From Batkoa obscura (lineage: Eukaryota > Entomophthoromycota > Entomophthoromycetes > Entomophthorales > Batkoaceae), in the NCBI GenBank assembly GCA_030770535.1, contig JASVEC010000022.1, positions 806,001 through 870,000 on the forward strand: DNA of 64,000 nucleotides, in the 5' to 3' direction. Of the stretch, positions 13,216 through 25,285 are shown one piece after another. The notes beneath the pieces were generated by a model. The model was not told where the DNA came from. It did no database searches and worked only from the letters and a program-made list of their open reading frames with translations. Positions within the stretch are counted from its first letter, which is position 1, and the number at the start of each line of letters is the position of its first letter. Both the position numbers and the translations under genes were made by a program.

Positions 13216-13434
13216 TTGTCTCTCATTAACGCCTTTAATATCTACATTTCAAAAGAACTTTGTATTGATGCTACATTTAACACTGGCAGTTTCAAACTCA
13301 AGGTTGATCCAAAAAGTACAGATAAAGCTTATGTTATCTTAGTTTTAATTCTTGTTGATAAATTTATATATAAAAATATAACTATTCTACTAAATGCTCA
13401 GTTCAATAATAAGAATTCACTCTATTCTGAATAA
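13216..13434 (+). pseudogene. MULE-type transposase fragment
   Basis: An open stretch of about 70 residues includes ELCIDATFNTGSFKL followed by YVILVLILVDKF and then NITILLNAQFNNK. This follows the order of the MULE/FAR1-type transposase core, in which a 'D(A/G)TF(K)T' Asp strand is followed by a hydrophobic 'vvD' strand and an 'all..e' segment. No flanking transposase domains, zinc finger or long terminal inverted repeats were found. It is best seen as a short relic of a plain DNA transposon; the assignment rests on one motif pattern. Confidence 0.35.
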
Positions 13435-14679
13435 CGTATTATCTTGAATTACAATTTAATATTAATAGATTAGCATATCCACTAAAGGCCGAGACTTTTA
13501 AAAAAAATGGTTATCAATGGTTATAAACTAGCGTAAAGTAGTATAATATACACGTATTGGAAAATATTTACCAATATATCATATTGATATTACTGCATTA
13601 TTAGGCTATGAATTTATTATGTTATTATTATATACTTTGATGAATTTATAGCATTAGATTAAGTGATAATCTTTTTATGCTATAGCTAATGAAGTGATAT
13701 GAGAATATCTTTTTTGATTTCATTTAATTGATAGTTCTCATTGAGTAAAAGATTAGAAATAATAGATAGATATTAAAATAAAAAGACATATCAGCAAATG
13801 CTCAAAAATACAATATTGACTTTTATATCTTTCATTTAGTTAGTCAACTTATTGAAGCTAGTTAGCAGAGCATATGCATAATACTACAACTTCTTTAAAT
13901 TTGAAGCCCTAATATATATATATTTAATAAAAATAATATAAAATTAAATGAATAAAAAAAATTGAAATAAATAAAAAATCATGTTATAACTTTTATGCTT
14001 GAATTTTCAAATGAGTCAAATCAAGTAAAAATGTTAAACAGAATTAAAGAATCTTAATTTAGGAATAAAGTCAATTTGTGGTAAAATAAGCAGATAGACA
14101 AATCAAGTGAATAATCAGGTGAGAAGTCGTTTGACAAAAATAATGGCAAACCTGGTAAATTTTGAATCTGTTTTTTAAACTTAGATTTACTATTTTTAAG
14201 GGTTTTCTAATCGTTAAGGGTCTTTTAGAATAAGATTAAATATTCATACTACCACCTATCTGTATATTTTATTTTAATATTCTTCAATTTTCAATTTGGT
14301 TTTTGTTATGATTTTAAATATTAACTCAATATAAAGTTTATTCAGAATTCTCTTATCTATTTAATTATAATTCAAGTTTGTACTATCTTAGCTAATAAGT
14401 ACTATGTTCTAATTTTGCTGCAGTGCAATATTCTGTAGTTAAGAATAAATAGGTTTTTCAGTCACATTTTAAAAAACAGATTGAATGTTTTAATAATTAA
14501 TTTCCTGGTCACATTTTATCATTTCTTATCCACTTTGACATGCTATCTCTATTTATAGTTAATCTAAGGCACTCTACATATTAATTCAAATAGAAATAGG
14601 CAATTTATACTTTGCTTCTAAACTAGCTTGAATTTAGTATAAAATGACTGTGAAGGGACACTAAATAAAAAACAAAAAA

Positions 14680-16293
14680 ATGAGTGAAAAAGTAGGTGCT
14701 GAACTTTCATTAACTGAAAGAGAATTAGAATTATTAGAGCAAGAACGTATTATCAATGCCGAGTTAGATGCCAAACTCCAAGCTAACCATGATAAATTTC
14801 CAAAAGCTGTCTATTTTATTGTACCAAATGAATTGTGTGAACGTTTCTGTTATTATGGTATTAAAAATTTATTAAACAAATATTTACAAACTGTTTACGG
14901 TTATACTCCTTCTTACGCTAAAGCTCAAGCCTCTTTATTTAATGCTTTAGTGTATCTTTTCCCTCTTGTTGGTGCTGCTATGTCTGATTCTTTCTTAGGA
15001 AAATATCATACTATTGTTTATATGTCTTTCCTTTATTTAGCAGGAAATGTGTTAATGTCTGTTTTGTCAATTAATGATCTTATTGCTGAGCATGGTAAAT
15101 TACCATATTGGTCCTATATTGTACCTGCTATATTCATTGCTATTGGTTCAGGTGGTATCAAACCATGTGTATCTTCTCACGGTGGCGATCAGTTTTTACC
15201 AACTCAAACAGTTTTACTTGATAAATTCTTTAGTCTCTTTTATGTTGCTATTAATATTGGTGCTTTAATTGCTCAATATCTTACACCTTACTTAAAAGAA
15301 TATGTTAAATGCTTTGGTGCAGAATGTTATTTCCTTGCTTTTGGTATCCCAACCATTGCTTTCGCTGTCGCCTTAGCATTATTTATTTTTGGTTTCCGTT
15401 ATTATCGTATTGTTCCACCAACAGGTAGATTCATGCCTTGGGTTGCCCTCAAAACTGCAGTAACTGCAGGAAGACGTTATTACGCTGCATCTGCTGAAGA
15501 AAGAAGAAGTAAGGGTCATTGGTTAAATTTCTCAGCCGACCTTTATGGTGCTGAAATGGTCGAAGAAACTAGATTATTCGGAAAAGTATCTGCTATGATC
15601 TTACCTATCTCCTTTTTCTGGTTATTATATGATCAAAATACTACTGAATGGCAAAACAATTACGACATGATGAACCAAAAATTCTTATGGTTTATTCCAT
15701 TGCCAACTGAAGCTTCTTCAAACATTAACTCTATCTTAATTATTGTTTTCGTCCCATTGTTGTCCTACTATGTTTATCCATTCTTAGAAAAAAGAGGAAT
15801 TAGAATGCCACTTTTAACTCGTATGGTCTGGGGTTGGTTTGTTATGATCCTTACTTTTATATTATCCACTTGTCTCCAATATTATGTCGAAGCTAATTCT
15901 GGATCTCAAATTATGGATGGAAATAAAGTTGTATCATGCGACCAATGTACTAATGGTACTATTCAACTTCCTCAATATATCCTTTTATCATTAGGTGAGG
16001 CTATGGTATCTCCAATTGGCCTTCAATTTGCTTATACCCAAGTAGGTAGACAGATGAAGTCTTCTTCCTCTTCTATTTTCTTACTTACTTCAGCTATTGG
16101 TAATTATTGTGTACTTGGATTAGAAATTGGTATGGAAAATCTCGCAGGTACTACTAAAATGTGGGTGTACATTGCCGTTTCTACTTTCTTCTTTATTATT
16201 TTTGTTCTCATGGCTAAATTCTGGTACATATCAAAAGAAGAAGAAGAAGCTGCTAAAGAAGCTTCACAAGAAACCCAAGATTTAAAGAACTAA
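14680..16293 (+). CDS. PTR2: Proton-coupled oligopeptide transporter (POT/PTR2 family)
   Basis: This is a plasma-membrane H+/di-tripeptide symporter of the major facilitator superfamily. The gene is intronless and encodes 537 residues with about 12 membrane helices. The N-terminus is acidic and hydrophilic. The family's helix-1 proton-coupling motif is present as ELCERFCYYG near residue 50. The second PTR signature region reads FSLFYVAINIGALIAQYLTPYL, preceded by GSGGIKPCVSSHGGDQF. A large loop follows, then the C-terminal bundle with FSLGEAMVSPIGLQFAYT-like sequence and a Glu-rich cytosolic tail. The length is typical for the family. The 3' flank repeats TTAAGATATTTAA-type words, which may serve in 3' end formation. 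Assignment is firm; substrate range is unknown. Confidence 0.93.
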   Translation: MSEKVGAELSLTERELELLEQERIINAELDAKLQANHDKFPKAVYFIVPNELCERFCYYGIKNLLNKYLQTVYGYTPSYAKAQASLFNALVYLFPLVGAAMSDSFLGKYHTIVYMSFLYLAGNVLMSVLSINDLIAEHGKLPYWSYIVPAIFIAIGSGGIKPCVSSHGGDQFLPTQTVLLDKFFSLFYVAINIGALIAQYLTPYLKEYVKCFGAECYFLAFGIPTIAFAVALALFIFGFRYYRIVPPTGRFMPWVALKTAVTAGRRYYAASAEERRSKGHWLNFSADLYGAEMVEETRLFGKVSAMILPISFFWLLYDQNTTEWQNNYDMMNQKFLWFIPLPTEASSNINSILIIVFVPLLSYYVYPFLEKRGIRMPLLTRMVWGWFVMILTFILSTCLQYYVEANSGSQIMDGNKVVSCDQCTNGTIQLPQYILLSLGEAMVSPIGLQFAYTQVGRQMKSSSSSIFLLTSAIGNYCVLGLEIGMENLAGTTKMWVYIAVSTFFFIIFVLMAKFWYISKEEEEAAKEASQETQDLKN

Positions 16294-17884
16294 TTAATAC
16301 TAAGTTAAGATATTTAATTTCCTAACCCTTTTTTAATATCAATGATATTTCTTTTTAATAAAAATTTTATTTTTCTAATTTTATAAGTTAAGATATTTAA
16401 AATCTTTAATATTTTGTAAATAAAATAAATATTATTAACTATTATTTTTATTGACAATATCGTCTTATTCTAAAAATATATTTAGGAAACTCAAAGTAGT
16501 GGATCTTAATCTTAGATAGAAAGTTAGATATTAAAGATAACAACTCTATAGATGAAAATCCCAACAACAGGGAAACAGATTTAAACTTTTTTGACTTCTT
16601 TTAGAGTAAATGCTCATGTTACTAAAATAAATTCTTACTAATCAAGCTTTGATTTGAAGAATAAAACGTTAAAACAAGCTACCGAAAAACTTTGCAATAA
16701 ATGCCAGAATATAGGGTGAATCTTTTATGCTATTGTAGAAACAAACTAAGTGATAATACAAGTGATAAAATCTGTATTTGGCTATCCATTTATAAATAAT
16801 ATTTTTGTAACACTTTCAAATTGAAGTAAAATCTATTCAGATACAAAGTATTGCTCTTGAAATATAAAAATACAAAAACTAAATCTTATATAAAAATGTA
16901 GAATAGTTTCGATTTAAAATAGAGGAGTAATATGTTCAAGATATAATCCTTCATATAAAGAGGTAACAATGACATATATAAAGTAATGGAGCTGCCTATT
17001 TATGAAAAATTATTGAGAATATGAATATGAGTATGAATAGGAATTTTGAAAAGTCTATTCTTAGAAAAGTATGAAAATACAATGCTTTACTTTAGTTATT
17101 GTATGCTCTTAATAGATATAAATGATATGAACAAAATAATCCATAAAATATATTGATCAATTACAAGCTTTATTTTATAACATCACAAAATGAGGGTGTT
17201 TTTTTTGGCTTCATTATTCTTTCCATCTTTTAAGTGCTATTTGAGAGGAAAAATTATTAGCAAAATTCTTAAACATAGAAATACATCCTCAAATATTAGC
17301 TATAATTAAAATAAACAATGATAAAAATTCAAAAATAGTTTATTTAATATTAATATATTTTAATTGTGGTGCTTATATTAGATATGATTTATATCCACTA
17401 AGCTGATCCAGGATTTTTTCTTTATATTTGAATTATAATTGGATTCTTATGCTTTATATCTTATACTCATAATTAGCTATCAATTTTTGCTTTTTTATAA
17501 GAGTATAAATAATATAAGCTTTTGTATATAAAATTTAAGTATTGTGATTTTCATGACTTTTTTTAGTTTAAAGTTGGAGTATAAAATTTATTAATAACAA
17601 CTAAAATATGATTAATACAAGCGAATAAGCGTAAAGATGGATTAATAAAAAGGTTGGAACATACATATATTGATGTTTTTGTTGCTGTTGGTACTAAAAG
17701 TGTTTAACTTTCAATTAAAAAAAGGCGTTTTTATTTTTAGACGTGAAAATGATAGTCACCTTAAAAGACACATAGCATTTCAAATTTTTTCTTGACTTCT
17801 ATCAAAATCACAAAAAGTATAATAGAAAAAATAATAATCGATTTTAGTTTCATTCTAATTGTGAAGTTAATTATATATTTTTAT
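16294..17884. other. 1.6 kb AT-rich spacer with one MITE-like copy
   Basis: No gene was found on either strand. It contains repeat copy 5 at 17192. The sequence is otherwise low-complexity. Confidence 0.5.
17192..17290 (-). repeat. MITE-like element, copy 5
   Basis: This 99 bp copy is in the reverse orientation. It begins GAGGGTGTTTTTTTTGGCTTC and ends ATACATCCTC. The internal words CTTTTAAGTGCTAT and TTAGCAAAATTCTTAAA are conserved. AAAT lies directly on both sides, consistent with a target-site duplication. Confidence 0.7.
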
Positions 17885-20800
17885 TTACTCGTAATACTGA
17901 TTCTTAACTGAAAGTAATGCATCTTTAAGATTCTTCTCTCTCAATCCTTTAATTGTACACCAATCGATAAGCTCATTTAACTAAATTAAAGCAAATTAAA
18001 AAGATAAGTGTAAAAAGCAATAAACTTACTTCGCTTTCCGTAGAATAAAACCCCCAGTTAACCCCACCTTCAATCTTTTCGCGATATTTATTTAGATGTT
18101 TACCAGTTATTGAATTAAGGGTTTTGTTATTAAAAGTTCTTTCTACAACAATTTTGACTTTTTCATTTTCTTCTGTTTTTCCAAATAAATGATTGCTGAT
18201 TAGATAATATTTATTAAAAAATCGATCTTCTCCAATCGGTAAATACCTTAATTTACTCTTCTTTTTTCTCATATTGTTGTTAAGTGTTTCAATCTTAAAA
18301 TATGTCAATTAAAAATAAGTATATCAATTATATAATTTCTTACTCTTTTTTCTTCTTTGATAAAAGCTGATTTCAGCTTTGATAATTTATTTTCCTCTTT
18401 TTGGATATCTAATTTTATCTTTTGTGCTTCCTTCCTTTTGTTTGGGAAACTTTTTTTAGAATCATCATCTTTTGAGGAGGAATCGTTATCAGAATCGTAC
18501 AAATTAGAGTAATTTTTTTCCTTATTCTTTATTATCACTTCTAATGCTTTAATTTCTTCTTCATGCTGTTTCATGACTTTTTGAAGTTCTATCTTTTCTT
18601 TTCTATCACTACTTATTTCATCTATACAACCTTCATGATATTCTCTAAAGGTTTGTCATTAGCGTTCTATTGTATTAACCATCAAAATCCTTTTACCTAA
18701 ACTTTGTAGTTCCAATTGCACTTTCAATTAAAAATTTTATTAACTGAACTTTATGCTTTAATCCTAGTCCGAAGACATACTCTTTAATTTTGGGCTCCAT
18801 AATTTTTTTTCTACTTTGAATTAAAACTTCGTCCCCTATTCCATCAGCTTCTATGCTAGTGAGTGATGACAATGAGGATGTATCTTCATTTTTATCTTTC
18901 TTACTTTTCTTATTTTTAATATCATGCTTTTCTTTGGCTTCAATTTCTTTCAAATGTTTTTTTTTAATTGCTACAATTTCATTGATATATTCTTTTCCAA
19001 ATGGTAGTGTTTCTTTACAATATAGCTAATAGAGATTTAAAAAATCAACTTAGAATAATGAAAACACTTACTTCAAATATTGCTCCTGTTAAAACACAAG
19101 CCCATTCATTTGATGCAATTGGGGCTCTAGCATTACGCCAATCACCGATATCTTTTAAAGATAATTTATTATTAGGGTCTGTAACATCATTTATACCTTC
19201 TGGTATCCATAACTCAATTAGTTCATCGCTTTCAATTAACATACATTCCAACAATTTACTAATTAATCTCTCATATGGAAATTTATTAGTAGTAGAATTA
19301 AAATATCTTGAAATCCCTCTCCCATTTCTTGGCTGAACAATGTCGTCTTTGGTTACTTCACTTAATCTTTGCTCTATATCTATTAATGGTATTATTGGTA
19401 TGTCTAATAAATTACTTTTACATTATTAGTTCGCTATCTAATTAATAAAACTATATCGATTTACTTGAAAGTTGAAATAAATGACCAAATTAAAAATATA
19501 TCAGCAAAATCAATATCATTAGATATTTTGAAAGATGTGATCAAAGGACGAGGATGATTAATAAGTTTGTGATCAATGTCTAAGTCCTCGATAGGGTATC
19601 TAACATATACCAGCTTTTCTAAAAAATATAAGTACATTTTACATCATAATATTTAAATATAATTTAACTACCTTTTACTTCTTCATTTGTAGTTAAGTCG
19701 ATGACAACTTTAATATCATCAATTTTAGTCTTATTATTAATAGCATTCATATTGTTAAGTAGTTGAGATTTCAATTCATTCTTTTCTTTTTCCTTCTTAC
19801 AATTTTCAACTTGAGTGTTATAGCCTTCTATTATTTTGTTAATTGCTCGATTTTTTATTTTCCTATCTCCATTATCATTCAATATTATTTGATGCGTCAA
19901 AACATAGTTATAAGCTTCATTTATTTTTTCTTCAACATTATACTTATTAATCAAGTTTTGAATCCCTTCACCATTTTCTATTTCTCTTTTTCCATTTTGA
20001 TTTAGAATATTCTAAAAGAGTGAATGAATAAATAAACATTTTTAAATGAATTTACCCTTTCTTCTTTCGCTGTATACGGTATTTCAATAACTATGTTGTT
20101 TTGAGTAGGAATTCCAAACTTTTCATATTTCTTAGTATCATAATGTAATAAATTGAGAATATTTAATTTTTCTCTGTCATTTATAATTTAGGCTTACTTT
20201 TAGCAATTTATGACTGTTACTTTCTTTCGTCTTCTTTAGCCATTTTAAAACCAATAATTTTAGCCTCATCTTTTTAATATTCCCTAATTCACCATGATGG
20301 CTAAAAAATCAGCATAAATGATATTAGTATTGTGTAAATTACATTATTCTATTTGATCCGACTTCAACTATTGAATTTTCGTTTCCTCCCATTATCCTTA
20401 TTTTGTAATTAATAATTTCTTCATTTTTTTCCTTTTCTCCTGTTTTTTCGATAATGTAACCAGGAATAAAACTAAATTTAAAAAGTTAATTTAAAACAAG
20501 GATAATAAATAATAATTTTTTCTTACAATGTTTTATCTTTGGGACGAAAAAGTACCAATTCATTTTTAAAAAAAGTTTTGGCCAATTGTATGGCCACTTT
20601 TTCTTGAAGTTGACTTTTTTCTTTTGAATCTTTTATTTTTTCAATAAACATATGCTAATAGTAAAATTACAATAATGATTACCTAAATATGTTTTATTGT
20701 CAATAAGCTTTAAAATTTCCTGACGCAATTCTAAACCGAGCCTTCTAATAACAAGTTCCTCTACGTATTTCTCATTGAGTAAAGCTTCTTCATACTTAAG

Positions 20801-21058
20801 GTTATCTTTTCCAGTTAATTCACATTCCCAAATATTAGCACTATATAAATTCCATTTATAGCTATAATCTCTAATAGTTTTGTATTATATTAGAACCCAA
20901 TATTATTATAAAAGTTGTTATTACCTGTAATTATCAAATATTTCCCCTGTTAATTTATTAAAAAAGAAAGGAACATTTTTCAATTCTTGAATTTCTTTTT
21001 TACTTAAATTAACATATCTTGGCTGCCTTAAAAACTGACGATTATTATACAAAGGCAT
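17885..21058 (-). CDS. ITC1: ISW2/ACF-type chromatin remodelling subunit (WAC-DDT-WHIM protein, Itc1-like)
   Basis: This is the non-catalytic subunit that pairs with an ISWI ATPase to bind and space nucleosomes in the nucleus. The gene is on the minus strand with many short introns. It begins at the ATG at 21058 with a classic WAC domain: MPLYNNRQFLRQPRYV, then KLTGEIFDNY, IWECELTGKDNLKYEEALL and EKYVEELVIRRLG. A charged middle leads to a DDT domain (DFADIFLIWSFISTF, about 19490-19540). The stretch LLECMLIESDELIELW follows, then a WHIM1-like helix pair (GLKHKVQLIKFLIESA), a Glu/Lys-rich coiled coil (about 18340-18570), the WHIM2 motif PIGEDRFFNKYYLI and the WHIM3 motif NWGFYSTESE...LNELIDWCTIKGLREKNLKDALL, ending at a TAA at 17885. 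The domain order matches Itc1/ACF1 without bromodomain or PHD finger. Exact internal splice sites were not all worked out. Confidence 0.88.
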
Positions 21059-21464
21059 TTTACTTTTTTAAAAAGAAAGAAGTATTTGATTTAAAACTTT
21101 TCGATTTTAAAGGTAAGCTTTTTCCCATCCACCAATCATTCCAAATTTAAAAGTGATTTCCTATTTTTAGTAAGTTTTTATTATATTACGCTTCAAGCCT
21201 ATCATATACATATATTTCATTTCTTTATCGAATGGTATACTACACTTCAGAATAAAAAGTATAGTGGTTTATATTCACTACTTTGTTTACACTATCATTA
21301 CAATAAAATTTAGAAAAATCAATATTATCTTTTAAACTTTTTATTCATTTTGATGCTAAAATACAACTAAATCTGGGCTATTAGTCAAAAACAATTGATT
21401 ACATTCTATAAATAGTTGGACAATAATTTTTATTTAGTATACCAGCTCTCTACTATAGTTCTAT
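21059..21464. other. Spacer upstream of ITC1 and downstream of ELP4
   Basis: About 400 bp of AT-rich sequence. It should hold the ITC1 promoter (both neighbours are on the minus strand); no specific site was recognised. Confidence 0.4.
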
Positions 21465-22801
21465 TTAAAATTCTAAAGGATCTTTTTTCGATGGAGGGGG
21501 AGCCTTATTCGAAGTAATTCTTCTAGGACCAGCTTGATCTTTATCGTTATCTTTAGGTTCTACTCTCCTTTCGGACACGCCACCTTCAATAGGGAGATGA
21601 TAGGTTTCAATTAACAATTTTTTTCTCTTTAATTTAAAGCCCAAGTTATTTTCACTTTTTTGTTGAAATTTTAATCCAAGAGAAGTAAATGAATTTAATC
21701 TTGGGAACTTGTGGATAAAAAACAATCCTTGATATTCTTCATTACTTGCTTTTTTATTTTCTCTATCTATTTTTAATTATTTACTATTTATATCATATTT
21801 ATATTATACATTATAATTACCTGCAAATGATTTAAATTCTAATGCTGTATCACAAATAGATTGAATTGCCAAAATTTGATCCTCTTCAAATAAATAAGGT
21901 GGGAAACTTAACATCATTACACTAAATGAATATCTCAATAATCCTTTTACCATATAAATAAATCTATATATATCCTGTTTATAATATTAATATATATTGC
22001 TCGTATTAAACTAATTAAGTTACTTCAAATTTTGTAATGCAGCCTAAAGGTGAGCCGATCAAATAAATTGCAATTCGAAGTATTCTGCGTGATGATAATG
22101 GTATTCCTTCAATCTTTGAGCTTTTGTTTCATTTGTTATTATTTTTACAAATAAGAGAATATTAGTCATTACCTAAATTCATTTGAAATCAGCTCTTCAA
22201 TCTTTGAAAATATAGCTGCGAAATCAATGTCGTCATTGGTTGCATCAATCAGGATTGGCACATTTTTTTCTATAGCTTCTTTATTTAAGTGAGTCGTTAA
22301 ATCTAAAGTTGGACAATATTTTATGTCTTTATCTTGATCTTCTATAAATTTGAATTTTTTAATTTGTTTTATTAATAGGTTAAATTTACTACCTTCTGAT
22401 TTTTGTTTTAAGTTTGGTAAATCTTTGTATCTCCAAGCAATCGTTAAGTCCTCTTTAGCTTCTTTCTTAACCACTTTTTCTTTGACAATAGGCAACTCAT
22501 AGACACCAGGTAATTTATTAACAATAGCTTGGGGTTCATGATCAAAAGAAATCAAACAGATTTTATGGTTTAAAATAATTCCAGAAGATAAAAAATAACT
22601 TAGAGCAATATTCGAATAATCTGTATATCTATCACTTAATAATAATGTGATAGTGCCAATTGGTATACCACCACCTAAAAGAGAATCCAAACTATTCATA
22701 CCATAACTCGTCAATAATAAGCTACTTTGATAACTGCTTAATTTTGTCCCACCAGGTAAACTTACTGTCACCTTGCTTGTTTTCTTTTTAAATGAACTCA
22801 T
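21465..22801 (-). CDS. ELP4: Elongator complex subunit Elp4
   Basis: Elp4 forms, with Elp5 and Elp6, the hexameric RecA-fold ring of Elongator, which makes the cm5/mcm5 modifications on wobble uridine of tRNAs. The first exon holds the fungal N-terminus MSSFKKKT, then SLPGGTKLSSYQSSLLLTSY, GMNSLDSLLGGGIPIGTITL (the degenerate P-loop region), a LSDRYTDYSNIALSYFL block and LTIAWRYKDLPNL. Short exons follow, and the last one carries the hallmark IETYHLPIEGGVSERRVEP, ending at 21465 in a basic Pro-rich tail. I chose the start at 22801 because MSSFKK matches where homologues begin; an in-frame ATG at 22864 would add 21 residues. Members of this family lack a working Walker A motif, and that is so here. 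Confidence 0.88.
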
Positions 22802-24140
22802 CTTAATTGAAATTGGAATCTCATAGTGATGAAAATAATGTTTAGTACTACTAAAATAAGCCAATTAAATTAGCTATAGCTTTTCCTTGAAATTGCACAT
22901 TTTTATAAATTTCATTTTTCCGATTGTCACAAATTTTTAAATTTATTTTCATAAAGATTTAAGCCTTCATTGTAATTATGATACGAATATTTCTATTATT
23001 GAAAAGAATTAAACCCGTTGTATCCTAAAATTTTGTTCCTTTACCTTGATTGTCTTTTTTTGTCTTTCATTTGTCGACTATTAACTGAAAAAAAGCTTTA
23101 AACCTTAAAATTAGAAGGCTTTATTAAAGTGAATTGAGGATCAAACAACTTGAAAATACAAGTCAAAATACATTTTTAGATGTTTCTATATGTCTTCTTT
23201 GTTGATAAATTCTATTTACATTTTTCCATTCAATAGCACTTGAACAATAGACAAATGAATAATATCAAAAAATACACTCTCCTTTATCTTGATATTGTTT
23301 AGTTATTTAAATTATAACACGCTTTAAAGGAATACCATTAATGTTTCAATATATAGCTTTAAGAATAAATAAAAGTTTGGAGTATTACGACTACTTATAG
23401 TATGATAAAAGAAGGATTTTTTGATAGTTGGTTAAAAAAAGAAACTAAAAATTATTATGCCAAACCCAACTATTGGTAAAATTTCATTATCTTTTAAAAT
23501 AATAACAGTTTTTGACATTTATTTATTTTAGTTAAATAGTTTATTATTAGCGTTGTTTTGTAGCCATATATTAAATGTTTCTATTATATTTCATTTTGTT
23601 TAATAAAAGAGTTATAATATTAAATAATAATGCCATGATAACTGAAGAAATCACATAACTGATGCTATCACCAATAACGACGTATGTTAAAACGGAATTT
23701 TTCTATTTAATATTTATAGAGAGTTCATATTACATTTTATGTTAATGTGTCTTTTATTATATTTATTGTAACTGTTTATAATTTAACGTCTTGCTCTCAA
23801 TAAAAATAATTTATAAATGCCATTTATCATGGTTTGAGTAGTAAATAAAATTGACATTTTAATAAATGGGAATGTATTTTTTCGTTTAAGAATTTTGCTA
23901 ACAATCTTTCTACTTAAATAGCGCTTAAAAATGAAAAAAGTAATAAAGACAAAAAACATCCTCAAGTATAATTTAAAGAGTGATTTTAGATCTAATGGTA
24001 TTTAAGTAATTAGTAGTAGTTTGTTGCAACTTTATCCCATTTAATATTAGGATCCTATCGAATAAGTTGTAGAAACTAAGCCTTGCATCTAATAGAAAAG
24101 GCCCAATAAATAGTAAAAAGGTAGTAAATGTATAGTCAAT
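22802..24140. other. AT-rich spacer with one MITE-like copy
   Basis: No gene was found apart from repeat copy 6 at 23868. Confidence 0.5.
23868..23963 (+). repeat. MITE-like element, copy 6
   Basis: This copy is about 96 bp, running GGGAATGTATTTTTTCG to AACATCCTC. The interior keeps AAGAATTTTGCTAACAATC and the palindromic TAGCGCTTAAAA core. The flanks are AAAT on the left and AAGT on the right. Confidence 0.65.
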
Positions 24141-25285
24141 TTACGCATCATTTTTAGTCAGCTTATAATCCTTAACAATAAATGTTTGGAGATTCGGAAA
24201 AAGAAATAAAAAGGAAAGTAAATATTTGTATAAAGTGCTAAAGGAACTGACTTTGATATGATTTATATATCTACATTGAAGTGAGTCAAGCTTATATTTT
24301 TGAATATTAGTATCGTTTGTAAAAGATTTACCAAATATCTTCTTAATACTAAGCTTCAATTTTTTGCCTAAGTGAAATACTTTAATGCTAGGCGTTAAAG
24401 AAATTGAATCTGATAGCTTATCTATTAAATTAAAATAATTTATTTCCTTTACAGTCAATACTTTTAAAAATTCTTCATCAATAGGATCTTGTATTCCAAA
24501 ATAATCTAAGAAAATGATACCAATGTCTTTAAGTAAGTTTAAATTGTAGTTCTTGTTATTTTCAAATAAATAGCTATGATAATTCCTCAATTTTGTACTT
24601 TTATATTTCTTTAAGTTACCAGAGCATTTAATATTATCATCAAAAGGTCCATCGATTTCTAGTTTTATATTGGGAATAAAATTTATATTGCAATTAATTT
24701 TTGTAAAGTCTTCATACCGAAATCCACTCAAATAGACTGTTTTTAACTTAATAAAATTCGCTTTGATAACATCAAGATCATTAAGTTTTAAACCTCTACA
24801 GGCGATTTGGTTTAAGTGATTTCAATTTTTTTGAATCAAAAGTTTAATAATATCTTCAATCGCTATATCATGCATCTCATGTTCAAATACTTTTTGACTT
24901 GGTATAAATAAGTGCCAAATAGTTTAGATACTTGACTATAATTAAAAGCGTTTATTTTCATTTGCTTCAATCCTGGTAACTTAATATTTACATAAAGATG
25001 ACAATATTGACAATATTTATTAAAATTATGATCTTTGCGATTTCTGAAAAACATAGATCTGACATTTGAACAACAATTGAAAAGTTCAATAGCCCTATTA
25101 GTGTCGTATATATTCAAATGTCTCATCAATAATCCATTTCCTTTGATGAGTTTTCTTGGTAACACTTGTATATTTCAGTTCTATCATTAGCTTGAGTTGT
25201 TTGGTTTCTTTTCTTACAAAGCAGTAATCAAGTAGCTCAAATGTTTCTTCTAGTAATATATTAGTTAATTAAACTTTAGTGGCAT
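24141..25285 (-). pseudogene. Broken F-box / leucine-rich-repeat-like gene
   Basis: Read on the minus strand, an F-box-like start (ILLEETFELLDYCFVRKETK, then QLKLMI) is followed by LRR-like text: LMRHLNIYDTNRAIELFNCC, LPGLKQMKINAFNYSQVSKLF, then GLKLNDLDVIKANFIKLKTV, YLSGFRYEDF and finally LFLFPNLQTFIVKDYKL. The coding frame is not continuous. It shifts near 25170 and again near 24885, and a TGA interrupts it near 24830, with no splice signals that would remove these. The layout resembles the intact gene at 47961, which also pairs an N-terminal F-box with irregular LRRs. Such proteins normally recruit substrates to SCF ubiquitin ligases. I infer a recently inactivated paralogue, since long stretches remain readable. 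Confidence 0.6.

Larger units (their letters stand above)
9869..14679. other. 4.8 kb gene-poor AT-rich spacer with repeats
   Basis: No intact host gene is visible. The stretch holds four copies of the ~98 bp MITE-like repeat (11675, 11923, 12848 and a shortened one at 13138) and one decayed MULE-type transposase fragment at 13216. The rest is low-complexity A/T sequence with frequent stops in all frames. Confidence 0.6.

Noticed and set aside
19001-19336. Plus-strand open frame of 111 codons
   Set aside because: Antisense to the DDT/WHIM part of ITC1, whose minus-strand reading is clearly the conserved one.
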